NCBI GenBank assembly: GCA_043747875.1
Contig: JAYTOI010000062.1
Location: 1 to 64,000 of the forward strand
Origin: CADEED01 sp043747875
GTDB lineage: Bacteria; Pseudomonadota; Gammaproteobacteria; Steroidobacterales; Steroidobacteraceae
Direction of reading: 5' to 3'
DNA: 64,000 bases
Shown here: positions 43,457-62,165 of the stretch, one piece after another
How positions within the stretch are numbered: the stretch's first letter is position 1
Layout of the letters: each line of letters opens with the position of its first letter
The notes under the pieces: model-generated
Database searches by the model: none
Seen by the model: only the letters and a program-made list of their open reading frames with translations
Told to the model about the DNA's origin: nothing
Made by a program: the position numbers and the translations under genes

Positions 43457-43615
43457 GCGCGTACGTCTCCGGCACGGTGTTCATGGCCCCGTAGGCAACA
43501 AGTTGGGTTGTGGTGACGTTATGTACGACCGCGTCGCGCGCTGCGGCGCGCGCGATCTGTAACGCCGCGCGAGGATGCCGCAGAGGAAGAATGGGGCGTC
43601 GATCGGAGCAGAAAA

Positions 43616-44323
43616 ATGGACAAGAGCAACGCGATCCCACTCGTGGGCGCCATCCTGGCATTCATCGCCGCGGCACTGGGTGCCTGGAACACCCATCAGA
43701 CCAATTCAGTGGAGAACAGTCTGAAGCAGCTCGAGAGCGAGCGGCAGGTGATGTTCAAACTCTACGATTCCATCGTGGCCACGTATGGCGTCGCGGAGGC
43801 GGATCGACTGCAGCGCATCCGCGCGTTGCGCGTGCTGGTGCAATCGCTGGCGAAGGACGAGGTGCGCGATGGGTTTCTCGCGGCCCTCGAGACGCAGGAG
43901 GTCGAGATCTTCGAGGGCGAGGAGGCGGCCAAGCCGAAGGTCCTCGCAGCGGCGGCGGTCGGGGTGGCAGGCGCGCCGGGACCTGCGCCCCGGGGCGATG
44001 TTGCCAGCTACGATATCTTCTGGTGCAGTCGCTCCGGAGCGGCCGCCGAGGCAGCAGCACAGAAGCTCGAAGCAGCGCTCGAGTCGGAAGGCGCGCAACG
44101 CGCGCGGGCGCGCGTGCTGCCGGAATCCATCCGCCGGCAAAAGGGCTATCGAATCGAGGGCAATGTCATTCGCGCGGAGCAGGGCGAGACGGAGCTCGCG
44201 CAGCGCGTGAATCTGCTGGCGCAGAAGGAGCTCGGCTTGAGCTTCGACGTCGCGCCGTTCAGCCCGGGCAAGCCGACGCCTAACTATCTGAGCGTGTTCG
44301 TGTGTCCGGCGCCGGGGGTGTAG
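43616..44323 (+). CDS. Membrane-anchored coiled-coil protein, unknown
   Basis: This 235-residue protein has an N-terminal transmembrane helix ('IPLVGAILAFIAAALGAW', about 7-24) followed by a coiled coil ('VENSLKQLESERQVMFKLYD') and an Ala/Pro linker ('AAAVGVAGAPGPAPRGDVAS'). A compact C-terminal domain follows ('YDIFWCSRSGAAAEAAAQKL' to 'NYLSVFVCPAPGV') that resembles small SPOR-like alpha/beta repeats in layout. It probably faces the periplasm. I recognise no family. Confidence 0.65.
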   Translation: MDKSNAIPLVGAILAFIAAALGAWNTHQTNSVENSLKQLESERQVMFKLYDSIVATYGVAEADRLQRIRALRVLVQSLAKDEVRDGFLAALETQEVEIFEGEEAAKPKVLAAAAVGVAGAPGPAPRGDVASYDIFWCSRSGAAAEAAAQKLEAALESEGAQRARARVLPESIRRQKGYRIEGNVIRAEQGETELAQRVNLLAQKELGLSFDVAPFSPGKPTPNYLSVFVCPAPGV

Positions 44324-44363
44324 CCCGCAGGCCAGGTGGATAGACGGCTTCTGACGACGTGCG

Positions 44364-44837
44364 TCAACTGTCGCGCTGGGGGCGCACCGGCGACTCACCG
44401 GGCAGCGGGTCGTATGGACCGGACCACACGTACCGGACGACTTCCTCGTCTGGCGACGGTGTGTCTTCCACGGGATCGCTCTCGGCGCCAACGCGATAGC
44501 TGCCGCCGGCACCACCAGGGTGCGCCCAGAGGATCCACTCGTCTTGCCAGATGCCGCACACATACTCGAGAGCGTCCCGCACGCAGTCTTCGGCGGTGCT
44601 CGCGAAATGGCGGTGCGTGAAATGTCCGACAAAAACCGTGATCTCCCCATCGTCGAAAGTGATCAGCAGGTCTCCGACCTCGGGATGCCGGGCGGGAATC
44701 TTCAGCTGGCCGGCGTCGTCTTCGAACGCAATACCGACGGCGGCGAGTCCGCTTGCAAACAGAGCGCAGGGTGGCGATGCGGCCATGTACGGGTCTGGAT
44801 TCTCGAGCAGGTAGACGACTGCAATGAAGTCTGCCAT
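44364..44837 (-). CDS. Small acidic protein divergent from the Tc toxin
   Basis: This 157-residue protein starts at ATG 44837. It is acidic and compact, with 'FIAVVYLLENPDPYMAASPP', 'EVGDLLITFDDGEITVFVGH', 'AEDCVRDALEYVCGIWQDEW', and a Pro/Asp-rich end. There is no signal peptide or membrane segment. The small size, low pI and position head-to-head with a polymorphic-toxin-like gene would suit an immunity protein, but nothing in the sequence proves it. I recognise no family. Confidence 0.6.
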   Translation of the reverse strand: MADFIAVVYLLENPDPYMAASPPCALFASGLAAVGIAFEDDAGQLKIPARHPEVGDLLITFDDGEITVFVGHFTHRHFASTAEDCVRDALEYVCGIWQDEWILWAHPGGAGGSYRVGAESDPVEDTPSPDEEVVRYVWSGPYDPLPGESPVRPQRDS

Positions 44838-44959
44838 GGGGTGGAGGCTGCATCGGACTTTATTCTCACCCTCGGCCGCCGAAAGCGTGAAAGCCTGGGG
44901 ACAACTTTCCCGCGCTGGGACATTATTAGCCGGACGACCTTCGGTCTCGTGAGGGCAGG

Positions 44960-47900
44960 ATGCTTCAACCGTCGAGCGAGCCCGACAACGGTGCCAGCGC
45001 AAAAGGTGCGCCGGCGTCCGCATCCGAATCGGCCCGCGCGCCCGATTCCTTCTCGCTCGAGCCGCCCATTCCCAACCTGCCGAAGGGCGGTGGTGCCATT
45101 CGCGGCATCGGCGAAAAATTCACCGCGCAATCTGCGACGGGCACGGGCGCGTTCAGCGTGCCGCTGCCCATCTCTCCCGGGCGCGCGGGCGTGCAGCCCG
45201 CATTACAACTGCAATACGACTCGGGCGCGGGCAACGGCGCCTTCGGTCTGGGCTGGCAGCTGTCGCTGCCGAGCATCGCGCGCAAGACGGACAAGGGCCT
45301 GCCGCGTTACCTCGATCGCGACGAGTCCGACGTCTTCGTCATCGCCGGTGCCGAAGACCTGGTTCCGCTGCTCGATCCGCTGACCGGTGAGCGGCTTGCG
45401 CCGCGCGAGGTGCGCGTGGGCGGGCAGCGGTTCTCGCTGCGCCAATATCGTCCGCGCGTCGAAGGTTTGTTTGCCCGCATCGAGCGCTGGACGCGTTCGG
45501 ACGACGCCGCGGACTGTTTCTGGCGCGTGCTCGATCGCAACAACCACTCGCAGTGGTTCGGGCGCACGCCGGAGAGCCGCGTAGCCGACCCGGGCGACGC
45601 CACGCGCGTCTTTCAATGGTGGCTGTGCCTGAGCCACGACGACAAGGGCAATGTCGTTTCCTACGAGTACGCAGCGGACGGCGCGCACCCCTTGAAGCGC
45701 GTGCTGTACGGCAATCGCACGCCGTATCTGCCGGCGCTGCATCCGGAGCACGCCGACGCGCCACTGCCCGCGGAGTGGATGTTCGAGCTGGTGTTCGACT
45801 TCGGCGATCACTCGCCGGAGGATCCCCTGCCGCAGCCCGATCGCGACGCGCCCGCGCGCGGCGATGCATTCTCCGACTATCGCGCGGGATTCGAGCGCCG
45901 TACGACGCGCCGTGTCGAGCGCGCGCTCATGTTCCATCACTTTCCCGACGTGCCGGAACTCGGTGCCGCCGCGCTGGTGCGTTCGCTGCGCCTGCGGTAC
46001 GCGCCTTCCGGTGCGCCCGAAGATCCTGCGCAGCCCGGCTACAGCCAGATCGCGGCCATCGAGCCGTGGGCGCACGAACGCCTGCCGGACGGCACGCTGA
46101 TGAGTCGCGCCGCGCCGCCGCTGGAAATGCGTTACAGCCAGCCGCGCATCGACCCCACGATTCGCGGCATTGCGGCCGCCGATCTGCCGGGCTTGGCGGT
46201 GGGCACGCTGGGGCCGGGCGTGCAATGGGTCGATCTCGACGGCGAAGGGTTGTCGGGCGTGTTGTCCGAGCACGAAGGCGCCTGGCACTACGCCGCGAAT
46301 CTCGGCGATGGACGGTTCGCGCCGAGCCGCGTCGTCGCGACCACGCCGGCGAAGCGCGCGTTGTCGCGCAGGCAACGGCTCATGGATCTCGACGGCGACG
46401 GCGTCATCGACGTGGCGGAGCTCGACGGCGCCACTGCCGGCTACCATGCGCGTGACGGCACGGGTAGTTGGACGCAGTTCGTGCCCTTCGCGCAGTTGCC
46501 GCGCATCGTGTGGAACGACCCCAACCTGCGTTTCATCGATCTGTCGGGCGACGGCCATGCCGATGCGCTGGTCACGGAAGACGAGGTGTTCACCTGGTAT
46601 CCCTCCCTGGCGCACGAAGGCTTCGGCGCTGCGCAGGTCCTGCGCCCGCCGCGCGAGGCACGCGGCACCCGGCTGGTATTCGCCGACGGCACGCAGACCT
46701 TGTTCCTCGCCGACATGTGCGGCGACGGGCTCACCGACATCGTCCGCGTCCGCAACGGCGAGGTGTGCTACTGGCCCAACCTGGGCTACGGCCGCTTCGG
46801 GGCGAAGGTGCGCATGGCGGGCGCCCCGCGTTTTGATCGCGAGTTCGATCCGCGGCGACTGCGGTTCGGGGACATCGACGGCAGCGGTCCCACGGATCTC
46901 ATCTATCTCGGCCGCGACGGCGCGCAGGTCTACTTCAATCGCTCGGGCAATTCCTGGAGCGACGCGCGGGTGGTCGCCTTTCCGGTCGCCACGCTGAACC
47001 TCGACGCGGTGCAGGTGACGGACTTGTTAGGTCGCGGTACGGCCTGCCTGGTGTGGAACTCCCACCTGCCGGCGGATGCTGCGCAGCCGGTACGGTACAT
47101 CGACCTCATGAGCGGCACCAAGCCGCACCTGCTGGTCGAGACGCGCAACAACCTGGGTGGTAGCACGCACATCGAGTACACGCCCTCGACGCATTTCTAT
47201 CTGGCCGACCGGGCCGCGGGCACGCCCTGGGTCACCAAACTACCGTTCCCCGTGCAGTGCGTGAGCCGCGTGACGACGCGTGACGCCTGGCGCGGTACTG
47301 CCTTCTCGAGCACGCACAGCTATCACCACGGCCACTACGATGGCGTGGAGCGCGAGTTCCGCGGCTTCGGCCGCGTCGAGCAGGTGGACATCGAGGACTA
47401 CGGCCACTTCGCCGCGGCGAACCAACGCAGTCCGTGGATCAGCGACGACCAGACGCTCTATCAACCGCCGGTCGAGACGGTCACCTGGTTTCACACCGGC
47501 GTCGCGGACGATCGCGCCCGTGTGTTGTCCCGGTTCGCGCACGAGTATTTCCCGGCGAGGTACCGTCTCGACGGTACCTTTCGCGAGCGGGAGCTGCCGG
47601 ATCCGCTGCTGGATGGCACGCTGCATATAGATGAGTGGCGCGAAGCGCTGCGCGCCTGCAAGGGCATGGTGCTGCGCCAGGAAGTGTACGAGCTCGACGT
47701 CGCGGCGTTGTCGGCGTCCGCGGGCCGGCACGCGCCGGTGCGCATCTTCAGCGCCGGCACCCACAACTGCCGCATCGAGCGCCTTCAGCCGCGCGGGCCG
47801 AATCGCCACGCGGTGTTCCTGGTCTCGGAGAGCGAGTCGCTCACCTATCAATATGAACAGCCGCTCGGTGCGCCGGGTAGTGAGGTGCAGGCGGATCCGC

Positions 47901-50900
47901 GCATCTCGCATGCGCTGACGCTGCGCGTGGACGACCTCGGCCAGCCGCTGCAAGTCGTGGCGGTGGGATATCCGCGCGTGCGTGCGCACGAGGACGCCGC
48001 GCTCGATGCCGCAACGCTGCGGCGCATCCACGCCGTGCAATCCGAGCGGCACATGGCCTATTCCGAAACGCATTGCACGGCGGACGTGCTGCTGCCCGCG
48101 AGCGATGCCGCGGACGCGGCGCTGCGCCACCGCCGCCTGCGCCTGCCCTGTGAGGAGCTGAGGTTCGAGCTCGCGGGCATCGCTCCGGCGCGCGGCTTCT
48201 ATTTCGAGCCCGGTGATTTCGCGACGCTGCGATTGAGCGACCGGTATCCGCCGCTGGACCCGCACGCCGCGCCCGTCGAGATGGTCACCCAGCCGCATCA
48301 CCGGCTGCTCACGGGTGACGCACCCGAGCGCCGCCGTGTCGAGCATGTGTGCGCGTTGTTCTTCGACGACGGCGGCGACGATGCGCCGCGCGCGCCGTTG
48401 CCACCCGGTGAACACGGACCGCGCGGGCTCCAGTACGAAGAATACAAACTGGCGCTCACCGATGGCCTGCTGGCCGCGGTGTTCCAGGCGCCGGCGGGTG
48501 TCGCCGGCCTGCCGGCGGATCTCCTGGAATGGGAGTTGCGCCCCGGCGTGACGCCGCGCGTGCTGCTGAACGATCCATCCGTCAGTGGCTATCGTCGTGA
48601 AGAAGGGGCTCGCGAGGCAGAAGACGGCGAATACTGGCTGCGCTCGGGCATCGCGGGATTCGCCGTCGATGCGGCGCGGCATTTCTATCTACCGGAGCGC
48701 TTCACCGATGCATTCGGTGCCGTGACGAAGGTCGAGTACGACGCGCTCGATCTGTACGTGCGGCGCGTCGAGGACGCCAGGCAAAACGTCACCGAGGTGT
48801 TGCGGTTCGACTATCGCGCGCTCGTGCCCGTGGAGATGACGGACCCCAATGACAATCGCTCCGAGATGGTCGTTGACATCTTCGGCCTGCCGGTTGCAAC
48901 GGCCCTGAAAGGCAAGCTGCGGGCGGATGGCTGGGAAGGCGATGACCTCGACGCATTCCGCACCAACCCCGCGCTGCGCAATCCAGAGCCTGTCGCGGTG
49001 CAGGCGTTCTGCTCCGACACTTTTCTCGATGAGATGCAGGCCGCCGCGTGGCTCGGGCGCGCGACCAGCCGGTTCGTCCATCACTTCGGCGAGCGCCGCG
49101 ACGCGGCAGGCAATGTCATCGCATGGGCGACTCGACCCGCGTCCAACTGCACGATCGCGCGCGAAATCCATGTGACCCGGGCCGGTGGCGAGTACTCGCC
49201 TTTGCAAGTCGCCCTGCAGTGCTCCGACGGCGGCGGCAACGTGCTCATGGCCAAACAACAGGCCGAGCCCGACATGGACAGCGATCAGCCGCGCTGGATC
49301 GTGAACGGCTTCACCGTGCTCAACAACAAGGGCAAGCCGGTCCAGGAGTACGAGCCGTTCTTCAGCGGCCAATTCGGTTGCGAATTGCCGCGCGCGGAGG
49401 GCGTGACCCCGATTTTCTATTACGACGCCGTGGGGCGCGTGATGCGGGTAGATAGCCCGGACGGCACGTTTTCGCGCGCCGAGTTCTCGCCCTGGCGTGC
49501 GCGGCAGTTCGACGCCGGCGACACGGTGCTCGACAGCGCCTGGTACGCGGCGCGTACCGCGCCTGGTGCCAGCGTCGAAGCACGGCACGCTGCATTGCAG
49601 AGCGCGCAGTACGCAAATACGCCGGCGGTCACGTTGCTCGACAGCCTCGGGCGCGCGGTGGTGGGGATCGCGCACAATCGGACGCCCAGCGATGGCGCGG
49701 AGCTCGCGAGCACGCCGCTGCTGGACCGGCCATGGATCGACTCATTCGCCGTTACGCACACGCGGCTCGACGCCGAAGGCAAGCCGCTGTGGGTGCGCGA
49801 TGCGCGCGCCAACCTGGTGATGCAGTACATCTTTCCCGCGCGGCCCAGTGGCGACGGCGGCGACGACCTGTGGACGGGCAGTGCGCCATGCTACGACATC
49901 GTGGGCAATCTGCTGTTTCAACACAGCATGGATGCCGGCGGGCGCTGGTGGTTGAATGATGCTGCCGGCAAGCCGCTGTGCGGCTGGGACGCGAATGATG
50001 TGCTCGATGGCGAAGGCAATGCGCATCTCGAGGGCCGGCTGATGCACGCCGAATACGACACGTTGCATCGGCCCGTGCGTCAGTGGCTGCGGCTCGGAGC
50101 GGAGCCGGCGGTGGTCGTCGAGCGCGTCGAGTACCGCGACAGCGATGAGCCGATCGCGGTGGAGGCGCGCGCCGGCAACCTCATCGGGCAGGCGGTGCAG
50201 CACGACGATCCCGGCGGGCGAGTGGAGCTGCTGTGCGTCGGATTCACCGGCAAAGTGGAGCACGAGCAACGACGGCTGGCGCGACATGCTGCGACGCGCG
50301 CGCTCGATTGGAGCGGTGACTCCGCGGCGCGCGAAGCGCTGCTCGACCCAGAAACCTTCGTGCGCCTCACGCAACACGATGCGCTCGGCCGCATGACGCA
50401 GCTCGCCAACTGGCATCGCAGCGCCGACCGTGTCGCGGTGTACACACCGCGGTACAACCAGCGCGGCCTGCTCGAGGCCGAAGACCTGCGAGTGGGCGGG
50501 ACCCTCGGCGCGGACGGCAGCGCCAGCGGCGGACACGTCTCGCAGGCGGTGTACGGCATCGCGTACAACGCCAAGGGTCAGCGTATCCAGATCTGTCACG
50601 GCAACGGCACCGAAACGCGCTACGACCGCGATCCGCTGACGTTCCGCCTCAAACAACTGCGCACCACGCGACCTGGCGGTGCGCCGTGGTTCCCCGGATA
50701 CCATTCGCAGTTGCGCGATGACCACGTGCTGCAGCAGCTGCACTACAGCTACGATGCGACCGGAAATATCTCCGAGCTGCTCGATGAAGCCTGGGCGCCA
50801 GCGTTTTTCCGCAATCAGGAAGTGGAGCCGCGCAGCCTCTATGTGTATGACGCCCTGCAACGGCTCATCGAAGCCAGCGGCCGCGAGAGCGCGGCGTTCA

Positions 50901-52630
50901 CCACGACACCCACCGGCCTCGACGCATCGACGGCGGTAGATGGATTCCCCGCGGATTACGCACTGCGCAACTACACCCAGCAATACGTGTACGACCGTGT
51001 CGGCAATTTCGTGTCGATGCAGCACCGTGCAGCCGGCGGCCACTGGACGCGCCACTACGACACCGCGGCCGACAGCAACCGCCTCATCCGCACCTGGTTG
51101 GGCGGCGATGAAGTGAACGCCGGGCGACACGACTACGACACGCATGGCTCGATGCTGAATCTCGCGAACGTGCCGGCCGCGGCGCGCATCCGGTGGGACT
51201 GGCGCGACGTGATCGAAGGCATGGACCTGGGTGGCGGCGGGCGCGTCTGGTATGCCTACGACATCGGCAGGCAGCGCACGCGCAAGCGCATCGAGCGCCT
51301 GAGTGGCGCCGTCGAGGAGCGGCTCTATCTGGGCGGCGCGGAGCTGTACCGCCGCTACTCGGCGGCCGGAGCGTTGGTGGAAGAGATCGAGACGCAGCAT
51401 CTGTTCGTCGACGACCAGCGGGTGTTGTTGGTGGATGACGTCATCGCCACCGACCATGCGGCGCTCGGCACGGGCCAGTTGATGCGCTTCCAGCATGGCA
51501 ACCACCTCGGTTCGGTGGCGCTGGAGCTCGATGAACAAGCGCAGATCATAGGGCACGAAGAGTTCCATCCGTACGGCACGACCGCGCACCATCTCGTCAG
51601 CCGCGCCGTCCGGGCGACCGCGAAGCGGTACCGCTTCACCGGCATGGAGACCGATCAAGAGAACGGCTTGAGTTACCACGGCGCCCGATATTTCCTGGCG
51701 CCGATCGGAAACTGGATCAGCACCGATCCGGCATGGCTCGAAGGCGGCCTGAATCTGTATGCGTACGCGGCGCGCGCGCCCAGCATTCGGGTCGATACGA
51801 CCGGTCTGCAGTCGACGCTGCCGCGCACCGACGATATCGTTCCGGCGCGTCCGCCCTCCGAAGAGACGATGGTCGCGGAGCTCACGGAAATGCTCGACGC
51901 ACCGCCGCACGCCGGGGTCCTCCCGGAGCTCGAAGACATCGAGGTCATCGAGCTCCACGCGGCCTACGCGCGCGACCCGCTCGAGTGGATAGACGTTGCG
52001 GAGTCCATCGATCCGCTGCTGTTGCTCGGCACGCAGGGAGGGGAGCCCGAGCCCGAGCCCGAGCGCGTCGATCGAGGCGTACGCGGGCGGGAAGACCCGC
52101 GCCCGAGCGATCCGGTCGACATTCCCACCGGCCGGCCGCCCGAGCCGCCGCCTGAAGTCACGGACATCGAGCACCCGCGACCGTCTGGAATGCCGGTGGC
52201 GCCCGGTGAACCGTTTTCCGACGATCGCGTCCGCGCGATCATCGACTATTTTCTGCAGCGCAATGTCGCCCGACACCCGGACTGGGACGGTCTGCAATTG
52301 CTCGAGGCCACATTGAACAATGTAGTTGCGGTGCGTGAGCTGCTGACGGACTACGCCAACGATCCAAACTTTGTCGCGGCCGATCATCGGCTGACCAATC
52401 GCTATGCCATCGCGTTGGGTGGCAGCGCGTTTGGCGATCTGGGTACATTCATCACTGGCGGTCTCGCGGCCATCGTCACGCTGGTCTACGACGCCGGCAA
52501 GTTTGTTGGCCTCACGCCCGAAACAGGCGCGCACGAGGTATCGCCACCCAGTCTCGACGTGCTGGGGGAAGCCATGGCGGGAATCGGTGATGCCATGGCC
52601 GACATGTTCTATCCCGCGCCGCCGCGCTGA
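44960..52630 (+). CDS. Fused TcB-TcC (SpvB-TcdB-RHS) toxin cocoon with unique C-terminal tail
   Basis: This 2556-residue protein joins the B and C components of an insecticidal-type Tc complex. Residues about 35-330 are an SpvB domain ('NLPKGGGAIRGIGEKFTAQS', 'LQLQYDSGAGNGAFGLGWQL'). A beta-propeller of 'DLDGDG'-type repeats follows at about 400-640, TcdB middle N at about 680-830 ('YRIDLMSG'-like 'YIDLMSGTKPHLLVETRNNL'), and TcdB middle C at about 890-1030. YD/RHS repeats run from about 1480 to 2180. The RHS core spans about 2182-2283 ('HLGSVALELDEQAQIIGHEE', 'YRFTGMETDQENGLSYHGAR', 'GLNLYAYAARAPSIRVDTTG') and ends at Leu 2283, where TcC proteins cleave themselves. The last 273 residues are unique (Glu/Pro-rich linker, then 'GGLAAIVTLVYDAGKFVGL'): the probable toxic cargo. 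The start has AGGG five bases upstream. The TcA gene follows after 26 bases. Confidence 0.93.
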   Translation: MLQPSSEPDNGASAKGAPASASESARAPDSFSLEPPIPNLPKGGGAIRGIGEKFTAQSATGTGAFSVPLPISPGRAGVQPALQLQYDSGAGNGAFGLGWQLSLPSIARKTDKGLPRYLDRDESDVFVIAGAEDLVPLLDPLTGERLAPREVRVGGQRFSLRQYRPRVEGLFARIERWTRSDDAADCFWRVLDRNNHSQWFGRTPESRVADPGDATRVFQWWLCLSHDDKGNVVSYEYAADGAHPLKRVLYGNRTPYLPALHPEHADAPLPAEWMFELVFDFGDHSPEDPLPQPDRDAPARGDAFSDYRAGFERRTTRRVERALMFHHFPDVPELGAAALVRSLRLRYAPSGAPEDPAQPGYSQIAAIEPWAHERLPDGTLMSRAAPPLEMRYSQPRIDPTIRGIAAADLPGLAVGTLGPGVQWVDLDGEGLSGVLSEHEGAWHYAANLGDGRFAPSRVVATTPAKRALSRRQRLMDLDGDGVIDVAELDGATAGYHARDGTGSWTQFVPFAQLPRIVWNDPNLRFIDLSGDGHADALVTEDEVFTWYPSLAHEGFGAAQVLRPPREARGTRLVFADGTQTLFLADMCGDGLTDIVRVRNGEVCYWPNLGYGRFGAKVRMAGAPRFDREFDPRRLRFGDIDGSGPTDLIYLGRDGAQVYFNRSGNSWSDARVVAFPVATLNLDAVQVTDLLGRGTACLVWNSHLPADAAQPVRYIDLMSGTKPHLLVETRNNLGGSTHIEYTPSTHFYLADRAAGTPWVTKLPFPVQCVSRVTTRDAWRGTAFSSTHSYHHGHYDGVEREFRGFGRVEQVDIEDYGHFAAANQRSPWISDDQTLYQPPVETVTWFHTGVADDRARVLSRFAHEYFPARYRLDGTFRERELPDPLLDGTLHIDEWREALRACKGMVLRQEVYELDVAALSASAGRHAPVRIFSAGTHNCRIERLQPRGPNRHAVFLVSESESLTYQYEQPLGAPGSEVQADPRISHALTLRVDDLGQPLQVVAVGYPRVRAHEDAALDAATLRRIHAVQSERHMAYSETHCTADVLLPASDAADAALRHRRLRLPCEELRFELAGIAPARGFYFEPGDFATLRLSDRYPPLDPHAAPVEMVTQPHHRLLTGDAPERRRVEHVCALFFDDGGDDAPRAPLPPGEHGPRGLQYEEYKLALTDGLLAAVFQAPAGVAGLPADLLEWELRPGVTPRVLLNDPSVSGYRREEGAREAEDGEYWLRSGIAGFAVDAARHFYLPERFTDAFGAVTKVEYDALDLYVRRVEDARQNVTEVLRFDYRALVPVEMTDPNDNRSEMVVDIFGLPVATALKGKLRADGWEGDDLDAFRTNPALRNPEPVAVQAFCSDTFLDEMQAAAWLGRATSRFVHHFGERRDAAGNVIAWATRPASNCTIAREIHVTRAGGEYSPLQVALQCSDGGGNVLMAKQQAEPDMDSDQPRWIVNGFTVLNNKGKPVQEYEPFFSGQFGCELPRAEGVTPIFYYDAVGRVMRVDSPDGTFSRAEFSPWRARQFDAGDTVLDSAWYAARTAPGASVEARHAALQSAQYANTPAVTLLDSLGRAVVGIAHNRTPSDGAELASTPLLDRPWIDSFAVTHTRLDAEGKPLWVRDARANLVMQYIFPARPSGDGGDDLWTGSAPCYDIVGNLLFQHSMDAGGRWWLNDAAGKPLCGWDANDVLDGEGNAHLEGRLMHAEYDTLHRPVRQWLRLGAEPAVVVERVEYRDSDEPIAVEARAGNLIGQAVQHDDPGGRVELLCVGFTGKVEHEQRRLARHAATRALDWSGDSAAREALLDPETFVRLTQHDALGRMTQLANWHRSADRVAVYTPRYNQRGLLEAEDLRVGGTLGADGSASGGHVSQAVYGIAYNAKGQRIQICHGNGTETRYDRDPLTFRLKQLRTTRPGGAPWFPGYHSQLRDDHVLQQLHYSYDATGNISELLDEAWAPAFFRNQEVEPRSLYVYDALQRLIEASGRESAAFTTTPTGLDASTAVDGFPADYALRNYTQQYVYDRVGNFVSMQHRAAGGHWTRHYDTAADSNRLIRTWLGGDEVNAGRHDYDTHGSMLNLANVPAAARIRWDWRDVIEGMDLGGGGRVWYAYDIGRQRTRKRIERLSGAVEERLYLGGAELYRRYSAAGALVEEIETQHLFVDDQRVLLVDDVIATDHAALGTGQLMRFQHGNHLGSVALELDEQAQIIGHEEFHPYGTTAHHLVSRAVRATAKRYRFTGMETDQENGLSYHGARYFLAPIGNWISTDPAWLEGGLNLYAYAARAPSIRVDTTGLQSTLPRTDDIVPARPPSEETMVAELTEMLDAPPHAGVLPELEDIEVIELHAAYARDPLEWIDVAESIDPLLLLGTQGGEPEPEPERVDRGVRGREDPRPSDPVDIPTGRPPEPPPEVTDIEHPRPSGMPVAPGEPFSDDRVRAIIDYFLQRNVARHPDWDGLQLLEATLNNVVAVRELLTDYANDPNFVAADHRLTNRYAIALGGSAFGDLGTFITGGLAAIVTLVYDAGKFVGLTPETGAHEVSPPSLDVLGEAMAGIGDAMADMFYPAPPR

Positions 52631-52656
52631 TCTTTTCTCGTGGAGCAAACGAACGC

Positions 52657-61518
<8,862 letters not shown>

Positions 61519-62165
61519 GGGGCGGTGCGATCAGGGTGAGTTGTCAGGACGGCGTTTCTCAGTCCGGCAGCTACCGCGGAGCCGGCGTGGCGATCGATGA
61601 TCCACGCTGGCGCGGCGGTGAACGGTTGGGCGAAGCTCGCAATTCGTTACAGTGCGGGCCGCCGCAGCTCTCCTGCATCCCTTGAACGAGGTGCTTGAAC
61701 CCCTTCCCAAAGCGCCGCGTCAATCGGGGGATGCAAGCAGGTGCCGAGAAACAGCACGCGATCACGGCACCGCGGACACCGCATCCGCGACCGTTGCGCC
61801 GCGACATGCCGGCCACGCAGCTTCACGACGTCGAGCTGCGATGCGGTACGCCCGATCATCGTCGGAGAGTTGTGCGCGTCGTGGATAAAGACGTCCAGGT
61901 CGAGGACTGTCGCGATGCGTAGTTAGCGTGCCACCCCACAACCCGGCATCCCGGTGATGGATGGATCTGGGCCGCCGTGTGCTCCACCCACCTTCGGCCG
62001 GCGCGCCGAAATGCCCGCGCTGCGTCCACGGTGAGTCGGGGAACAAACACTTCCATGGCTGCATTGCTTGCCGACAAGACTCCGTTCACGAATGCCGTCG
62101 CACGGAAGCCGCATGCCTCGAGTTCGGATCGAGATATCTAACAAGAAAATCGGGAGGATTCGGCC
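61519..62165. other. Gene-free stretch behind the Tc operon
   Basis: About 650 bases without an intact gene. The middle part (61762-61909) is a decayed copy of the sthA 3' end, listed separately. The remainder shows no recognisable coding sequence, hairpin or repeat. The promoter of the metallopeptidase-like gene at 62166 must lie in the right part. Confidence 0.5.
61762..61909 (-). pseudogene. Decayed duplicate of the sthA 3' end
   Basis: Minus-strand reading in shifting frames gives 'LDLDVFIHDAHNSPTMIGRT', 'QLDVVKLRGRHVAAQ' and finally 'TVADAVSAVP' with a stop at 61762. The intact sthA ends 'ELDVDAYVDNVFNFPTMAEA', 'ALDIVKQRGQHVTTD', 'TVSEAVSAVL'. The DNA matches too, for example CAGCTTCACGACGTCGAG against CTGCTTCACGATGTCGAG near 63210. 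Several small indels break the frame. It lies about 1.4 kb from the real sthA end, on the far side of the metallopeptidase-like gene. Confidence 0.8.

Noticed and set aside
43530..43580. GC hairpin (TCGCGCGC/GCGCGCGA) as terminator of the ankyrin gene
   Set aside because: The alternating GC run forms many alternative pairings and has no T-run; too weak to list.
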